Part shown: positions 40,133-50,461 of the stretch, in pieces | Numbering within the stretch: position 1 is the first letter of the stretch | Layout: each line of letters opens with the position of its first letter | Assembly (NCBI GenBank): GCA_026770575.1 | Contig: MU657179.1 | Span: 202,892 to 255,229 of the forward strand | Length of the DNA stretch: 52,338 nucleotides | Source of the DNA: Pelagophyceae sp. CCMP2097 | Taxonomy: Eukaryota > Sar > Pelagophyceae | Reading direction: 5' to 3' | Notes under the pieces: generated by a model | Database searches by the model: none | Told to the model about the DNA's origin: nothing | What the model saw: the letters and a program-made list of their open reading frames with translations, nothing else | Position numbers and translations under genes: made by a program

Positions 40133-42157
40133 ATGGCCAGCTTGCTGCACCCGCATCGCCTCGGTGAGGACCTGCACCACGGCGAAGACGCCGTCGCCGC
40201 CGAGGCGCGGCCGCGCGCGGCGACGGAGAGCGGGCCGTCGCCCTACGACTACGGCTCGCCGTCGTCCAGGGCGCGCGAGTCGCGCACCGCTTCCGAGGGC
40301 AACGAGCGGTTGGACGCACCCGCGGCCTCAATCCGCGCGCAAGCCATACCTGGTCCACCCGTCGCGTCGCACGACGCATGGGACGGCGAGGCCTGGGACG
40401 CCGCGGACATCCGCGTCGCTATGATCGGAAACGTCGACTCTGGTGCGCAAATTCTTCCGCACCCGCGGCAGCGTCCTCCGCCGCCGAGGCGGCCTCTAGG
40501 CAAGTCGACTCTGATCGGCGTGCTGACGAGCTGCGCTTTGGACGACGGCCGCGGCGCGGCGCGGTCGCTGGTCTTGAAGCACAAACACGAGCGCGACAAC
40601 GGGCGCACGTCCGCCGTGGCCGTCGAGCTCATGGGTACGTCAGCAACGGCCCCATGTGACCCTATATGGGCCTACGCGGCAATCTACGGTCCTAGAGGCC
40701 CTATACGGCCCTATATGGGCCTAGTCGGCCCTCTATAGCCCTATACGGCCCTCTACGGACGACCCTACGCATCGAGTCTCGCCCCTCGAGTCCTGCGAAG
40801 TCCCGCGATGCCGACTCGATGCACGTAGGCTTCAAAGATTCGGCGCAGGTGGTGCCGACGGCGAGGCAGCACGGCCAGCGCTGGGCGGAGATTGTGCAGG
40901 GCTCGGACCGCAACGTGACGCTTATTGACTTGTGCGGCCACGAGCGCTACTTGAAGACGACGGTCTTCGGCCTCACGGCGATGATGCCCGACTTTGCCGT
41001 CCTCGTCGTCGGGGCGAACATGGGCGTGCAGCGCATGACCAAGGAGCACATTGCGATTGCGTGCGCGCTGGCTTTACCTATTGCAGTCGTGATCACAAAG
41101 GTGGACATTTCCCCGGAACCCGTGCTCCGCCAGACGCGGCAGGCTTTAGCGAGGTGTTTAAGGCACCACGGCCGATCGCCGCTGCCCGTCAAGGACTTGG
41201 GCCAGGTGGCTTGCGCGGCGACCGCGCTCGGCGCTTCGCAGCCCGGAACGCGCGTGGCCCCGGTGTTCTCCGTCTCGTCCGTCTCCGGCTTCGGCCTCGA
41301 CCTGCTCAAGGACTTCCTCGGCCGCCTCGAGCGGTCTGCGCGGCCCTTCGGCATAAATATCGATGAGCACTTTGCAGCGCAGGCGCAAGTCTGCCTGAGG
41401 CCGCACGACGACATGGTCGGCGCAGTCGTTCACGAGACGGTGCAGACGGTGCCGACGGAAAACGTTCTGCCAAAGGTGCACTTTGGCATCGACGGCTTTT
41501 ACGAGGTGAAAGGCGTTGGGCTCGTCGTCGGCGGCACTCTTACGCGGGGACGCGTGGAGCTCAACCAAACGCTCCTCCTGGGCCCCGACCGCGCGGGCCT
41601 CTTTGCGGCGGTGACGGTGCGGAGCATCGAGTGCAAGCGCCAGTCGACGCGCGACGCCAAGCCCGGCGCCGCGGCGACGTTCGCACTGCGGTCGTTGCAG
41701 TCGAAAAAGTTTCCTCTCAAACGAGTGAATATGAGAAAAGGCATGGTCCTCATCGGCGAGGACGATTCACCCTGCGCGACGCGGTGCTTCGAGGCGAAAG
41801 TGGTCATCCTCCACCACTCGACGACGGTCGCGGAAGGCTACCAGCCCGTCGTCCACTGCGGCGTCGTCCGGCAGGCCTGTGCTTTGCTCAAGATCGAACA
41901 GGAAGGTGAGCGTGGCACGCGCCGTGGTGCGCTTCGACGTCATCGTAGGCGGCGAGCGGTGCCTGCGCACGGGGGCGACGGCCATGGTGACGTTCCGCTT
42001 TATGTACCATACTGAGTACATCCTCCCTGGCACCACGTTCCTCTTCCGCGAGGGCCGAGCCAAGGGCATCGGAAAAGTCGTGCGACTCCTCCTTGACGCG
42101 TACCCGGAGAACCGACCACCGAGACCCGCCGACGCGCCGCGCCCAACCGCCCCTTGA
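40133..42157 (+). CDS. GTPBP1/GTPBP2-family translational GTPase
   Basis: From ATG 40133 ([17 protein letters not shown]) a variable N-terminus leads to [10 protein letters not shown]; a 58-nt intron interrupts the P-loop, which resumes [19 protein letters not shown] (G1 = GNVDSGKST). [19 protein letters not shown] is the family switch region. A 194-nt intron (40635-40828) joins in phase to [21 protein letters not shown]3 is DLCGHE, G4 TKVD. Domain II follows ([20 protein letters not shown]). A 43-nt intron near 41908 (GTGAGC to ATCGTAG) joins to [20 protein letters not shown] and [13 protein letters not shown], ending at 42157. GTPBP1/2 are EF-Tu/Hbs1-like factors linked to ribosome rescue and mRNA decay. 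All G motifs look intact. Confidence 0.85.
40645..40756 (+). repeat. CCCTATACGG-type repeats filling a long intron
   Basis: Most of the 194-nt second intron of the GTPBP1-like gene is made of CCCTATATGGGCC, GGCCCTATACGGCCC, GGCCCTCTATAGCCC and TATACGGCCCTCTACGG units at 10-25 bp spacing. The unit matches the one in the intron at 1050-1314, in the same orientation relative to transcription. The surrounding introns (43 and 58 nt) have none. Confidence 0.75.
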
Positions 42158-42349
42158 CCGCTTTACACAGTATCTGCCCCACAAAGCCCCGGGCGGAGGC
42201 GCGCGGTCCCGCAACATGCCACGCGTCCTATATACCCTCGCAAGATGGTGCGACGACTTTGCAAAATGAATCGGGGATCCTCGCGCTACAGAGCCGGCGT
42301 CGATCGACTCGACCTCCCACCGTGGCCAGAGTCCGAGGAACACACATAA

Positions 42350-43575
42350 TTAGAGTGCGGCGTCCCAGAGCCGCGCCGTCTTGTCCATGCTCGCCGTGAC
42401 GACGCGCGTGCCGTCGGGCGAGAACGCGCAGCTGAAGACGGGGAGGGTGTGCCCCTCGAGCGTCGCCTGCAGCGCGCCCGTCTCGGCGTCCCAGAGCCGC
42501 GCCCTACAGCCGTCCCACGGCGTCACGATGCGCTTGCTGTCGGGCGAGAACGCGCAGCTCCTGATGTCGCGGTCGTGGCCTTCAAACGTCGCCTGCAGCA
42601 GCGTGCCCGTCTCGGTATCCCAGAGCCGTGCCATCTTGTCCGAGCTCGCCGTCACGATGCGCTCGCCGTTAGGCGAGAACGCGCAGCTCATGACGATGCC
42701 AGGGTGGCCCTCGAGCGTCACCTGGAGCGCGCCCTTCTCGGTGTCCCAGAGCCGCGCCGTTTCGTCCATGCTCGCCGTCCCGACGCGTGTGCCGTCGGGC
42801 GAGAATGCGCAGCACCAGACGCCGCCGTCGTGCCCCTCCAGCGTCGCCTGCAGCACGCCCGACTCGGCGTCCCAGAGCCGCGCCGTCTGTCGCCGCCCGA
42901 CGTCACGATGCGCTCGCCGTTGGGCGAGAACGCGCAGCTCATGACGCTGCCGGTGTGACCTTCGAGCTTCGTCAGCAGCGCGCCTGTCGCAGCGTCCCAG
43001 AGCCGCGCCGCCCCGTCGTGACTGGCCGTCACGACGCGCGTGCCGTCGGGCGAGAACGCGCAGCTGAAAATGTAGCCGGTGCGTCCCTCGAGCTTCATCT
43101 GCAGCGCGCCCGTCTCGGCGTCCCAGAGCCGCGCCGTGATGCCGCTCGCCATCACGATGCGCTTGCGGTCGGGCGAGAACGCACAGCTCTTGACGACGCT
43201 GGTATGCCCCTCGAGCGTCGCCTGCAGCGCGCCCGTCTTGGTGTCCCAGAGCCGCGCCGTCGTGTCGAGGCTTGCCGTTACGATCCGCGTGCCGTCGGGC
43301 GAGAACGCGCAGCTTTGGACGTCGCCGGTGTGGCCCTTGAAGATTGCTGCGCTCTTTGCGATCAGGTTCTTCCAGATGAGTCTGCGGACGACCGGCGCGA
43401 CGGCGCGCCCGTCTCGAGCGACTCGCGTGGTGACGAACGCGTTGGGTGATGCCGCCAGCCGGAGGGTGCGCGAGAGGAGGTCGCTCAGTTCAAGCACTTG
43501 GAGGACCGGCGCTTTGCGGCGCTCGGCGGCTTCTTGGGACTCGGTCCGCGAGGCGCCGGCGTCGAAGCCGTCCAT
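42350..43575 (-). pseudogene. WD40-repeat protein, copy C, one frame break
   Basis: ATG 43575 opens MDGFDAGASRTESQEAAERR, then the shared block VLQVLELSDLLSRTLRLAAS and AFVTTRVARDGRAVAPVVRR. Eight WD40 repeats follow from SCAFSPDGTRIVTASLDTTA to VFSCAFSPDGTRVVTAS. At about 42897 the plus strand reads GCCGTCTGTCGCCGCC, one base short of the family, so the first half and second half are in different frames. Restoring one base gives SGGDKTARLWDAE. The end RLWDAAL-stop matches copies A and D. This is the least damaged copy and best shows the family architecture: a helical F-box-like N-terminus plus one propeller. Confidence 0.75.
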
Positions 43576-43916
43576 ACTCGTCAGGTCCCTACGGCGGGCG
43601 TCGCAGACGTCACCGCGATGTGGTCATCATCGCCGCGTATGATCGGATCGCGTGGCTCGGGGTACTTCTCCGAGTCGGGGTCCGAATGTTTTGCGTGCGA
43701 TACCGTGGGTATTCAGCGAGCGACGAGCCCACGACGGGATTCGATGAAGACATCATCGCATATCGGCGGGTCCAGCTCGGGGACTGTCGACCTGGCACCC
43801 TCGAGAATTCTGGATGTCCTCTCGTTTTTTTTGTCCAAGGACGGACCGACACGGACGTCTTTTAACTTTTTCGAAAACTTCGAAGCTTCGAACGAGCGCG
43901 AGGCTGCGGCGGCGCG

Positions 43917-44916
43917 ATGTCGGGCAAGAAGAAGGGGACGTCTGCGGAGGAGAAGAAGAAGAAGCTGCTGAAGATCTACCACGACGCCAAGGAGCCCTTT
44001 TCTCAGAAGGAGCTGGCCAAGGCCGGGGCGGCGGCGGGCATCAATGAGAAGCTCGTACCCGAGATCAACCAGGCTCTGCTCGACGACTCGCTCGTCATGA
44101 CCGACAAGCGCCCACCGGCGCCCTCCGCCGCAACCAACTCGACGCGACCATCCCTCCGCCGAAACCGGCTCGACGCGACGCACGCGCGTAGGATCGGCTC
44201 GAGCAACTTCTTTTGGTCGTTCCCGAGCCAGCAAGGCCAAGCGGCCATGAAGCAGCTCGCGCGCGCCCGCGTCGCTGGACGCCGCGCGTTGAAAGCCCCG
44301 CGCGAGGGGGCTCGATGCGGCGAGCCCCGGTTGACGTAGTTGCAACGTTTAGGCGGACGCCAAGACCAAAGTCGCCTCGGCCAAGGTGCTCCTTGAGGAG
44401 GCGCGCGCCAAGGAGGCCGCGGCGCGCGTGGGTAAGGAAGACGTCGACGGCGCGCGGACGCAGAAGCTGGAGAAGCTCAAGGCACTCGTCGAGAGCCGCG
44501 CGGTGCGTCGGCCGCCGCGGCGCCGTCGTCGACCGCACGCTGCCGTTTCCAGGCGATGGAGGCGGACCTCGAGGCTTTGAAGGAGAACGACCCCGAGGAG
44601 CTCGCGCGACTCCAGAAGCTCGGCGACGAGTTCAAGGCGAGGGATCCCGACGGGCCGCGAGACATAAGCTGCCAGAGGCTTGCCTGCTCCGAAGAGAGGG
44701 CACTTCGCACGAGCTTCTCCGGCTAGGGTCACGCGCAGCGGTGGACGGAGAACTTGTTCGCGGTCAAGAGCTGGCTCGTAAAAGATAAAGGCGTAGCATC
44801 TTACCAGGTGCGTTGCGCGCCGCGGCCCTTTTTGCGCGGCGCCGTGCACCGGACGCGCGCAGGTCGACGAGCTCTTCAAGGCCGCCGGACTGCCGAAGAA
44901 CCTCGACATCGAGTGA
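43917..44916 (+). CDS. MND1: MND1 meiotic recombination protein homologue
   Basis: ATG 43917 gives MSGKKKGTSAEEKKKKLLKI and YHDAKEPFSQKELAKAGA, the MND1 winged-helix start. An 84-nt intron (44108-44191) with a GC donor joins MTDK to IGSSNFFWSFPSQQGQ, the conserved (S/T)NY(Y/F)W(S/A)FPS motif. After GTTTAG near 44353 comes a coiled coil: DAKTKVASAKVLLEEARAKE, KLEKLKALVESRA, then after another intron AMEADLEALKENDPEELARL. The last exons give RWTENLFAVKSWLVKDKGVA and VDELFKAAGLPKNLDIE-stop at 44914-44916. MND1 pairs with HOP2 to stimulate DMC1/RAD51 strand invasion in meiosis. Its presence implies a sexual cycle or retained meiotic toolkit. Length after splicing fits the family at about 200 aa. 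Confidence 0.85.
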
Positions 44917-45162
44917 GCCTGTGCCCCGAGCCGCGTGTACGAAGACCCCAATTGATACTGTGAACTGCCGACTAATATCGAGCTGTGTGAGCCCATCTCG
45001 CGCTTCTGGGGAGCGGCGGCGAGTCCTCCTCGGCCGGGAAGCCCCGGACTTCCGGTCCCGGACCTTGGTTTATAGGACTAGATATAGTTCTTGTAGGGAG
45101 AGGAGAACCGCACGCTTGTACCGACGTTTCTGAGTTGCGACGCCCGCCGGCGCGGCGAGGGC

Positions 45163-46511
45163 ATGACGGCCGCCACCCGGGCCTCGCGGCGCGCCGAGTC
45201 GCGAGCCCACGGCGTCGCGCTCGCCCTCCGCGTGTTTGAGCAGCGCGACCTGCTGACGCCCATTCTGCTGCTGGTTAGGGCCCCCGTAGGGGCTAATAAC
45301 CCCAAGGATTTGTAGCGGCTTCGGGGCAGCGGCCGGCGGCGGCTTGTACAGTTCTTAGATAGTAATAGGCTCCCGGCCCCTGCGGGGCCCTGTGCGGACG
45401 GGCTCCTCGTGACGAAGCGCGTCGCTCGAGCAGCGCGGGGCGTGGTGCCGGTCCTGCGCAGGATCGTCTCGGAGGACCGGTGGAAGGGCCTGGTCGCCAA
45501 GGGCAGAGCCATCCTCAAAGGGCGGCACGCCCAAAAGGTCTACTACTCCGCGTTCTCGTCCGACGGCAAGCGCATCGCGACGAGAGGCGAGCGGGTAGTC
45601 CAGCTCTGGGACGCGGAGACGGGCGCGCTGCAATCGACGCTCGAGGAGGAGAACGATCGCAACGCGATCTTGGGCTGCGCATTCTCGCCCGACAGCACGC
45701 GCATCGTGACGAGCAGTTAGAACAACAAGGCGAAACTCTGGGACACCGAGACGGGCGCGCTGCTGCTGACGCTCGGAGGGCACACTGCCATACTCTCGGT
45801 CTGTGCGTTCTCGCCCGACGGCACGCGCCTCGTGACGGGGAGCCACGACAAGACGGCGCAGCTCTGGGACGTCAAGACCGGCGCGCTGCTGCTGACACTC
45901 GAGGGACACACCAGTTTCGTCCAGTGCTGCGCGTACTCGCCCAACGGCGAGCGTATCGTGACGTCAAGCGACGACAAAACGGCGCGGCTGTGGGACGCCG
46001 CCACGGGCGCGCTGCAGGTGATGCTTGAGGGGCACACCGCACGCGTCGCAACGTGTTCGTTCTCGCCCAACGGCAAGCGCATCGTCACGTTGAGCCACGA
46101 CACATCGGCGCGGCTCTGGGACGCCGACACGGGCGCGCTGCAGGCGACGCTCGAGGGGCACACCGCTGACTACCACGGCAGCTGCGCGTTCTCGCCCGAC
46201 GGCGAGCGCGTTGTGACAACGGGCCAGCGCGACCCGACGCGGCTCTGGCACGCCGAGACGGGTGCGCTGCTGTCGACGCTCGGAGGTTACGACGGCGGTG
46301 TCGACAGCTGTGCGTTCTCGCCCAACGGCAAGCGCCTCGTCACGGTGGGCGGCAGGTCGGCGCGACTGTGGGACGCCGAAACGGGCGCGCTGCAAAAGAC
46401 GCTCAAGGGGCACACCCATGGGTCCAGAGCGGCGCGTTCTCGCCCGACGGCGAGCGCGTCGTCACGGCGAGCTACGACAAGACGGCGCGGCTCTGGAGCG
46501 CCGCACTCTGA
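45163..46511 (+). pseudogene. WD40-repeat protein, copy D, with insertion, nonsense codon and frameshift
   Basis: ATG 45163 reads MTAATRASRRAESRAHGVAL and LRVFEQRDLLTPILLL, aligning to the N-terminus of copy C. A 115-bp element (45277-45391) interrupts here and brings TAG at 45313. The gene resumes ADGLLVTKRVARAARGVVPV and eight WD40 repeats. A TAG at 45718-45720 replaces a residue in repeat 2 (TSS-stop-NNKAKLWD). Near 46421 one G is missing (CATGGGTCC), and in the restored frame the gene ends RLWSAAL-stop at 46509-46511. With three independent lesions this copy is very probably a pseudogene, unless the element is spliced; no simple GT-AG pair inside it restores frame. Confidence 0.75.
45277..45391 (+). 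mobile_element. 115-bp MITE-like element with 17-bp terminal inverted repeats
   Basis: The left end AGGGCCCCCGTAGGGGC (45277-45293) and the reverse complement of the right end, AGGGCCCCGCAGGGGCC (45375-45391), match apart from a one-base offset and a T/C. The interior holds TGTAGCGGCTTCGGGGC and TTAGATAGTAATAG. It sits in the WD40 copy D coding sequence exactly where copies A and C have none. A second partial copy is at 22319-22397, and a lone right end at about 22768-22784. I see no clear target-site duplication. Confidence 0.65.
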
Positions 46512-46827
46512 TGCGGCGCAGCCGCGCACCCTCTTCGCCAGCCCTCGCGCTGCTCGTACCTCTAACATCAAGGCATTGTTTCGTTAGTGGGACTGTTGCT
46601 TCATTGTATGGCACGCGGCCCGGGGGTCCTGAGGGTACTGAGGGCTGTGTTCTCGCGGCGCTTTAAGTCTACGGTCATAGGATTTCAGCGATCGTTCGAT
46701 TTCTGCGCTTTTCGACGCTAGCAAAAGGGGGTCCTTGGTTGAGTGCGGCGGTCGCCCGTCGCCCGTCGCGGCCCGCCCCGCCCGGCCTTTGGCCAGTTTC
46801 CGGGTTGGCTTGGGTCGGAAGGGTATC
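46512..46827. other. Spacer between WD40 copy D and FIG4
   Basis: About 316 bp with no supported gene. It must hold the FIG4 promoter. GGGGGTCCTGAGGGTACTGAGGG near 46623 is the only local pattern. Confidence 0.4.
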
Positions 46828-49800
46828 ATGTCCATGCCCGAGGAGCCCGGCTCTTGCAGCGAGCCCCGCAAGTTGGAAAAGTTCATCCTCTACCAGACGC
46901 AGGCGAAGATGTACCTCGTCGGCTGCGACAAGAAACAGCTCGCCTACCGCCTCTTGAAGATGCACCGCGGCGCCGCGCACGGCGCGTCTCCGCTTTCTGT
47001 CTCCTGCGCTTTCAACAAAATCTCCTGCGCTTTCAAACAAAAGGCGTAGGCGGCGTGCGCCTTTCCGCCTTTGTCTCCGAGGACAGGTGCTCGTACTCGA
47101 AGCGCGAGCTCAAAGATATTCTTGAAATGATCCACGAGGGCAACAAGCGACCGCCCGCGCCGGGGATCCTTGGAAGACCGTCGGAGCCGCGAGCGACACC
47201 AGAGGCTCGATGCATGCCGGAGGCACGACTCGGCATGGACACTGCGTGCTTGCGGCGTGCGAGACCCGGTTCTAGGTCGCAGGGCGGCCTCGTGCGCGTC
47301 GCGACGGGCTACGGCGTGCTTGGCTTTATTCGCTTCCTAGACTGCTACTACGTCGTCCTCGTCACCCAAAGGCGCAAGGTGGGCGCCATCGGCGCGCACC
47401 GCACGTTCCGGCGTCCGCGACGCCGAAGAACAGTCACAAAACGGGGATGCCGGGCATCAGAGGTCCTCGCCAGAGGAAGACGCACGCGGACGACGGAGTT
47501 GACTGTAGGCGTCTTCGGGATCAAGGCGACGGAAATGTTTCCCATCAAACCCGAGGCCAGCGTCGCCGCGCGCGACACTTCCGTGTTCAAGGCCCTCGTC
47601 TCGGACGTGCACCGCCGATTAAACCCGACGCAGCGCGAAATCTCAGAGCAGCGCTACGTCAGCCTCTTCCAGTTCATCGATGTGACAAAGGACTTTTTCT
47701 TCTCCTACACGCAAGTGCTTTTGAACGACTGAGAGCGAGGGCCCACTGCTCCGCGCGCAGGTGCGACCTGACTCGCACTTTTTTGCAGGTACGACCTGAC
47801 TCGCACTTTGCAGCACAACATGAGGCGCACGGCTCGGCAGAAGCCTTTGCCCGAGGGCAACTCCATGTACACCTGGAACGTCCACCTCACAAACGAGCTC
47901 GCAGAGGCCATTGGTGCGGAGGGAGCGTCGAAAGGACGGATTGACAGAGGGCTTAGGCTCCTCTTCGGCGGCGGCGTGGACTTTGGCGACGACGCACGGG
48001 GCGTTTGTGCAGCGCAAGTGCAGCGCGTTTGGCCGAGTGGTGAACATATCCCTCGTGGCACGGCGGTCGCGGCACTTTGCCGGCACGCGCTATTTGAAGC
48101 GGGGCGTCTCCGACTCTGGCAAGGCGGCCAACGACGTCGAGTTGGAGCAGATTGTGCACGAGGAGGGCGCCGGCGAGGGCGCGTTCTCCGCGTTTGTGCA
48201 AGTTCGAGGTTCGATCCCGACTTTTTGGACGCAGGAGACGAGCGTGAGTGGCCCCGTCTGATGAATCATGTCGAGGAGTATGTCGAGAACATGTTTGCCC
48301 ACGCTAGGTGACGATGCCGAAGCCGCCGATCGTGCTGAACAGGGTGGACCCGACGTACGGCGCTTCCCAGGCGCATTTCGGCGAACTTCTCAGGCGGTAC
48401 TCTGCCCCGGTCATGGTCCTGGACCTGACGAAGCACAACGAGAAACGAGAGCGCGAGATGATCGTCTCGCAGGAGTTTCGCCGGGCGATTTGTCACGTGA
48501 ACTCTTCCATTTTCGACGACGGGGCAAAAGTGAGATACTGCGCTCTAGACTTTTCGCATATTAGCAAGGACCGCGGCATGAACATCCTCGGCGCTCTGGA
48601 GGACGTGGCGCGCTGGACGCTTTACGAGACGAATTTCTTTTGCTCGATGCCAAAGGCTTTGGTTGGGGCGGACGGAGCTGTGAAGCCCTTAAAGTTCGCA
48701 AAGGACGAAAGGGCCGCTCTCCGAAGAGACCACCTGGAGCAGCGCGGCGTGATGCGCACGAACTGCATCGACTGCTTGGACCGTTCAAACGTGGCCCAGT
48801 TTACAGTAGGAGTGCACGCTCTCGGAAGGCAGCTGGCTACAATGGGCATGCGCTCTTCTTCCTCCCTCGAGGCCGGGTCCCAAATCGTAGTCGTCTTGAT
48901 GGAGCTCTATTCCGCAGTGGGCGATTTGATCTCGCTGCAGTACGGCGGCTCTGAAGCGCACAAGAAGATGGGCGCTTCAGGGACGGCGCAACGAAGAGAG
49001 CAGCAGCAGCGCGACGACGCCAACCAGCTCGCCGCCGAGGCTTTGGGGTCGACGACGAAGCATAAAGAGATTCTGACTTCAATACGGAGGTACTACTCCA
49101 ACGCGTTTACGGACCGGTTGAAGCAAGACGCCATCAACGTCTTTCTTGGGAACTACGTCCCTTCCGACCGTGCCACGCCGCTGTGGGAATTGGACTCGGA
49201 CTACTACCTCCACAACGTCCACGTCCAGACGGGCACGCCGCTCTCCATGAAGCCTCGGATAGAGGCTTGGCTTGATGATGACGACTCCGACGGCGACGAT
49301 TTCTCGACGAGCAGCGATTCGACGCCGCGGGAGCTGGCGGCCGCAAAGATCTTCGGCGACGCGCGGCCGCCCGAGGGCCGCGTTTTGGCCTTGCAGTCGC
49401 CCCAGCTGGCTTTGCGAGCGAATGCGGCGGCCAAAAGGCGACAAAGACGCACAGTCGTCCGCCGGTCCAAGCGGCTCCAGGCCACGCTCGCGGCGTGGTG
49501 GATCGAAGCGCTCCGCGCCTTTGAGCGGGACCTCGATGGCGGAGGCGAGGAAACGGGCGTGGCGGGCTTGGCTCTCGATTTCGTTTCGCGGTTCGATGCA
49601 GTCCACCAACCGCACAAACTGACCAAGTTCGACAAGGTCCTGAGCCACGACTTTTTCGTCCCCGTGCCTCTGGCCCACGACAGCGGCGAGCCCGACGCGC
49701 CCCGAAGAGCCGTATTTTCGGCGCGCGCCGTGCAGTCTCGAAGAATGGACGTGTTCGCGGTCCATTCCCCGACGGAAGAAGACGACGAAGCCACCGAGGA

Positions 49801-50329
49801 CACGACGCCTCTGCCTCTGCCGCCGCGCAGGAGGTCCTTCTCCTTGCTCGCCGCAGCTCCGTTGCTCGCCGCTCCGCAGCTCCGCAGCTCCGACGAGACT
49901 TTGGCGACGCCCGTCAAGGGCTCGCCTGCCAAGGACGGCGGCTCTTCCGTCTCGCCCGCAAAGTCCGTCTCCTTCGACGCGCCGCCCGACGTCGCCAGCC
50001 CGACGTCGCCGGCTGCGGCCGGCGAGGCGGCTCTGTGCGCAGTCATCCGCGAACTCTACCCAAAAAGGGGCCCCGCCGCGGCGACCGCGCGGGCGGCGAC
50101 CACGCGGGCGCGCGCGCGGTCCGCGACTACACCACAGGCCAGCGAATCGACGCCGTCGAAAGCCCCAGCTCGGCAAAGAGCTGGATCGGTCGACGCGACG
50201 GCGGCTGCGAGCGCCACTTCGACGTGGGCGACGCGCGCCGACGTGCTGGCCGTCGCCGACGCGGCGTTTGTCGGCTCTGTGGACCGGCCGCGGTCGGCCT
50301 CAATCGGCGAGCGCGATTACAGTACGTGA
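46828..50329 (+). CDS. FIG4: FIG4/SAC3-like phosphoinositide 5-phosphatase (SAC domain)
   Basis: ATG 46828 gives MSMPEEPGSCSEPRKLEKFI and LYQTQAKMYLVG, the FIG4 start. Later exons give RCSYSKRELKDILEMIHEGN, RVATGYGVLGFIRFLDCYYV, TQRRKVGAIGAHR and DVTKDFFFSYTYDLTRTLQH, across a GC-AG intron (47711-47788). The SAC core continues FVQRKCSAFGRVVNISLVAR, RYLKRGVSDSGKAANDVELE and GSIPTFWTQETS. The long last exon (from about 48308) has VMVLDLTKHNEKREREMIV and the catalytic RTNCIDCLDRSNVAQF (C-x5-R). A YYxNAFTDRLKQDAINVFLG segment follows, then about 350 residues of Ser/Ala/Pro-rich tail. FIG4 turns over PI(3,5)P2 with PIKfyve and VAC14 on endolysosomal membranes. Catalytic residues are intact; the tail is longer and lower-complexity than usual. 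Confidence 0.85.
47000..47042 (+). repeat. 21-bp tandem duplication in a FIG4 intron
   Basis: TCTCCTGCGCTTTCAACAAA occurs twice in succession, with one extra A in the second copy, just before the GGCGTAG acceptor. Confidence 0.8.
47761..47813 (+). repeat. Duplicated splice acceptor and exon start in FIG4
   Basis: GTGCGACCTGACTCGCAC followed by TTTTTTGCAG (47761-47788) is repeated as GTACGACCTGACTCGCAC and TTTGCAG (47789-47813). Each copy is preceded by CAG. Only the second acceptor gives the conserved FSYTYDLTRTLQ; the first would give a different reading of the same bases. Confidence 0.75.
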
Positions 50330-50382
50330 CCCGCGTCAAACCACGGGGCCCGCGTCACGATCGTCGGAGCACAGTGCGAGGG

Positions 50383-50424
50383 GTCTCTCTCCCCGATCAA
50401 ATAGGGCCTCTCTCCCCGATCAAA
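50383..50424. repeat. Short direct repeat (TCTCTCCCCGATCAAA, two copies)
   Basis: Two copies 24 bp apart lie just upstream of the next gene's start, within its likely 5' UTR or promoter. Confidence 0.7.
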
Positions 50425-50461
50425 CATCTCTTTCCGATGTCAGGGCACTGATGCCGCCGTG

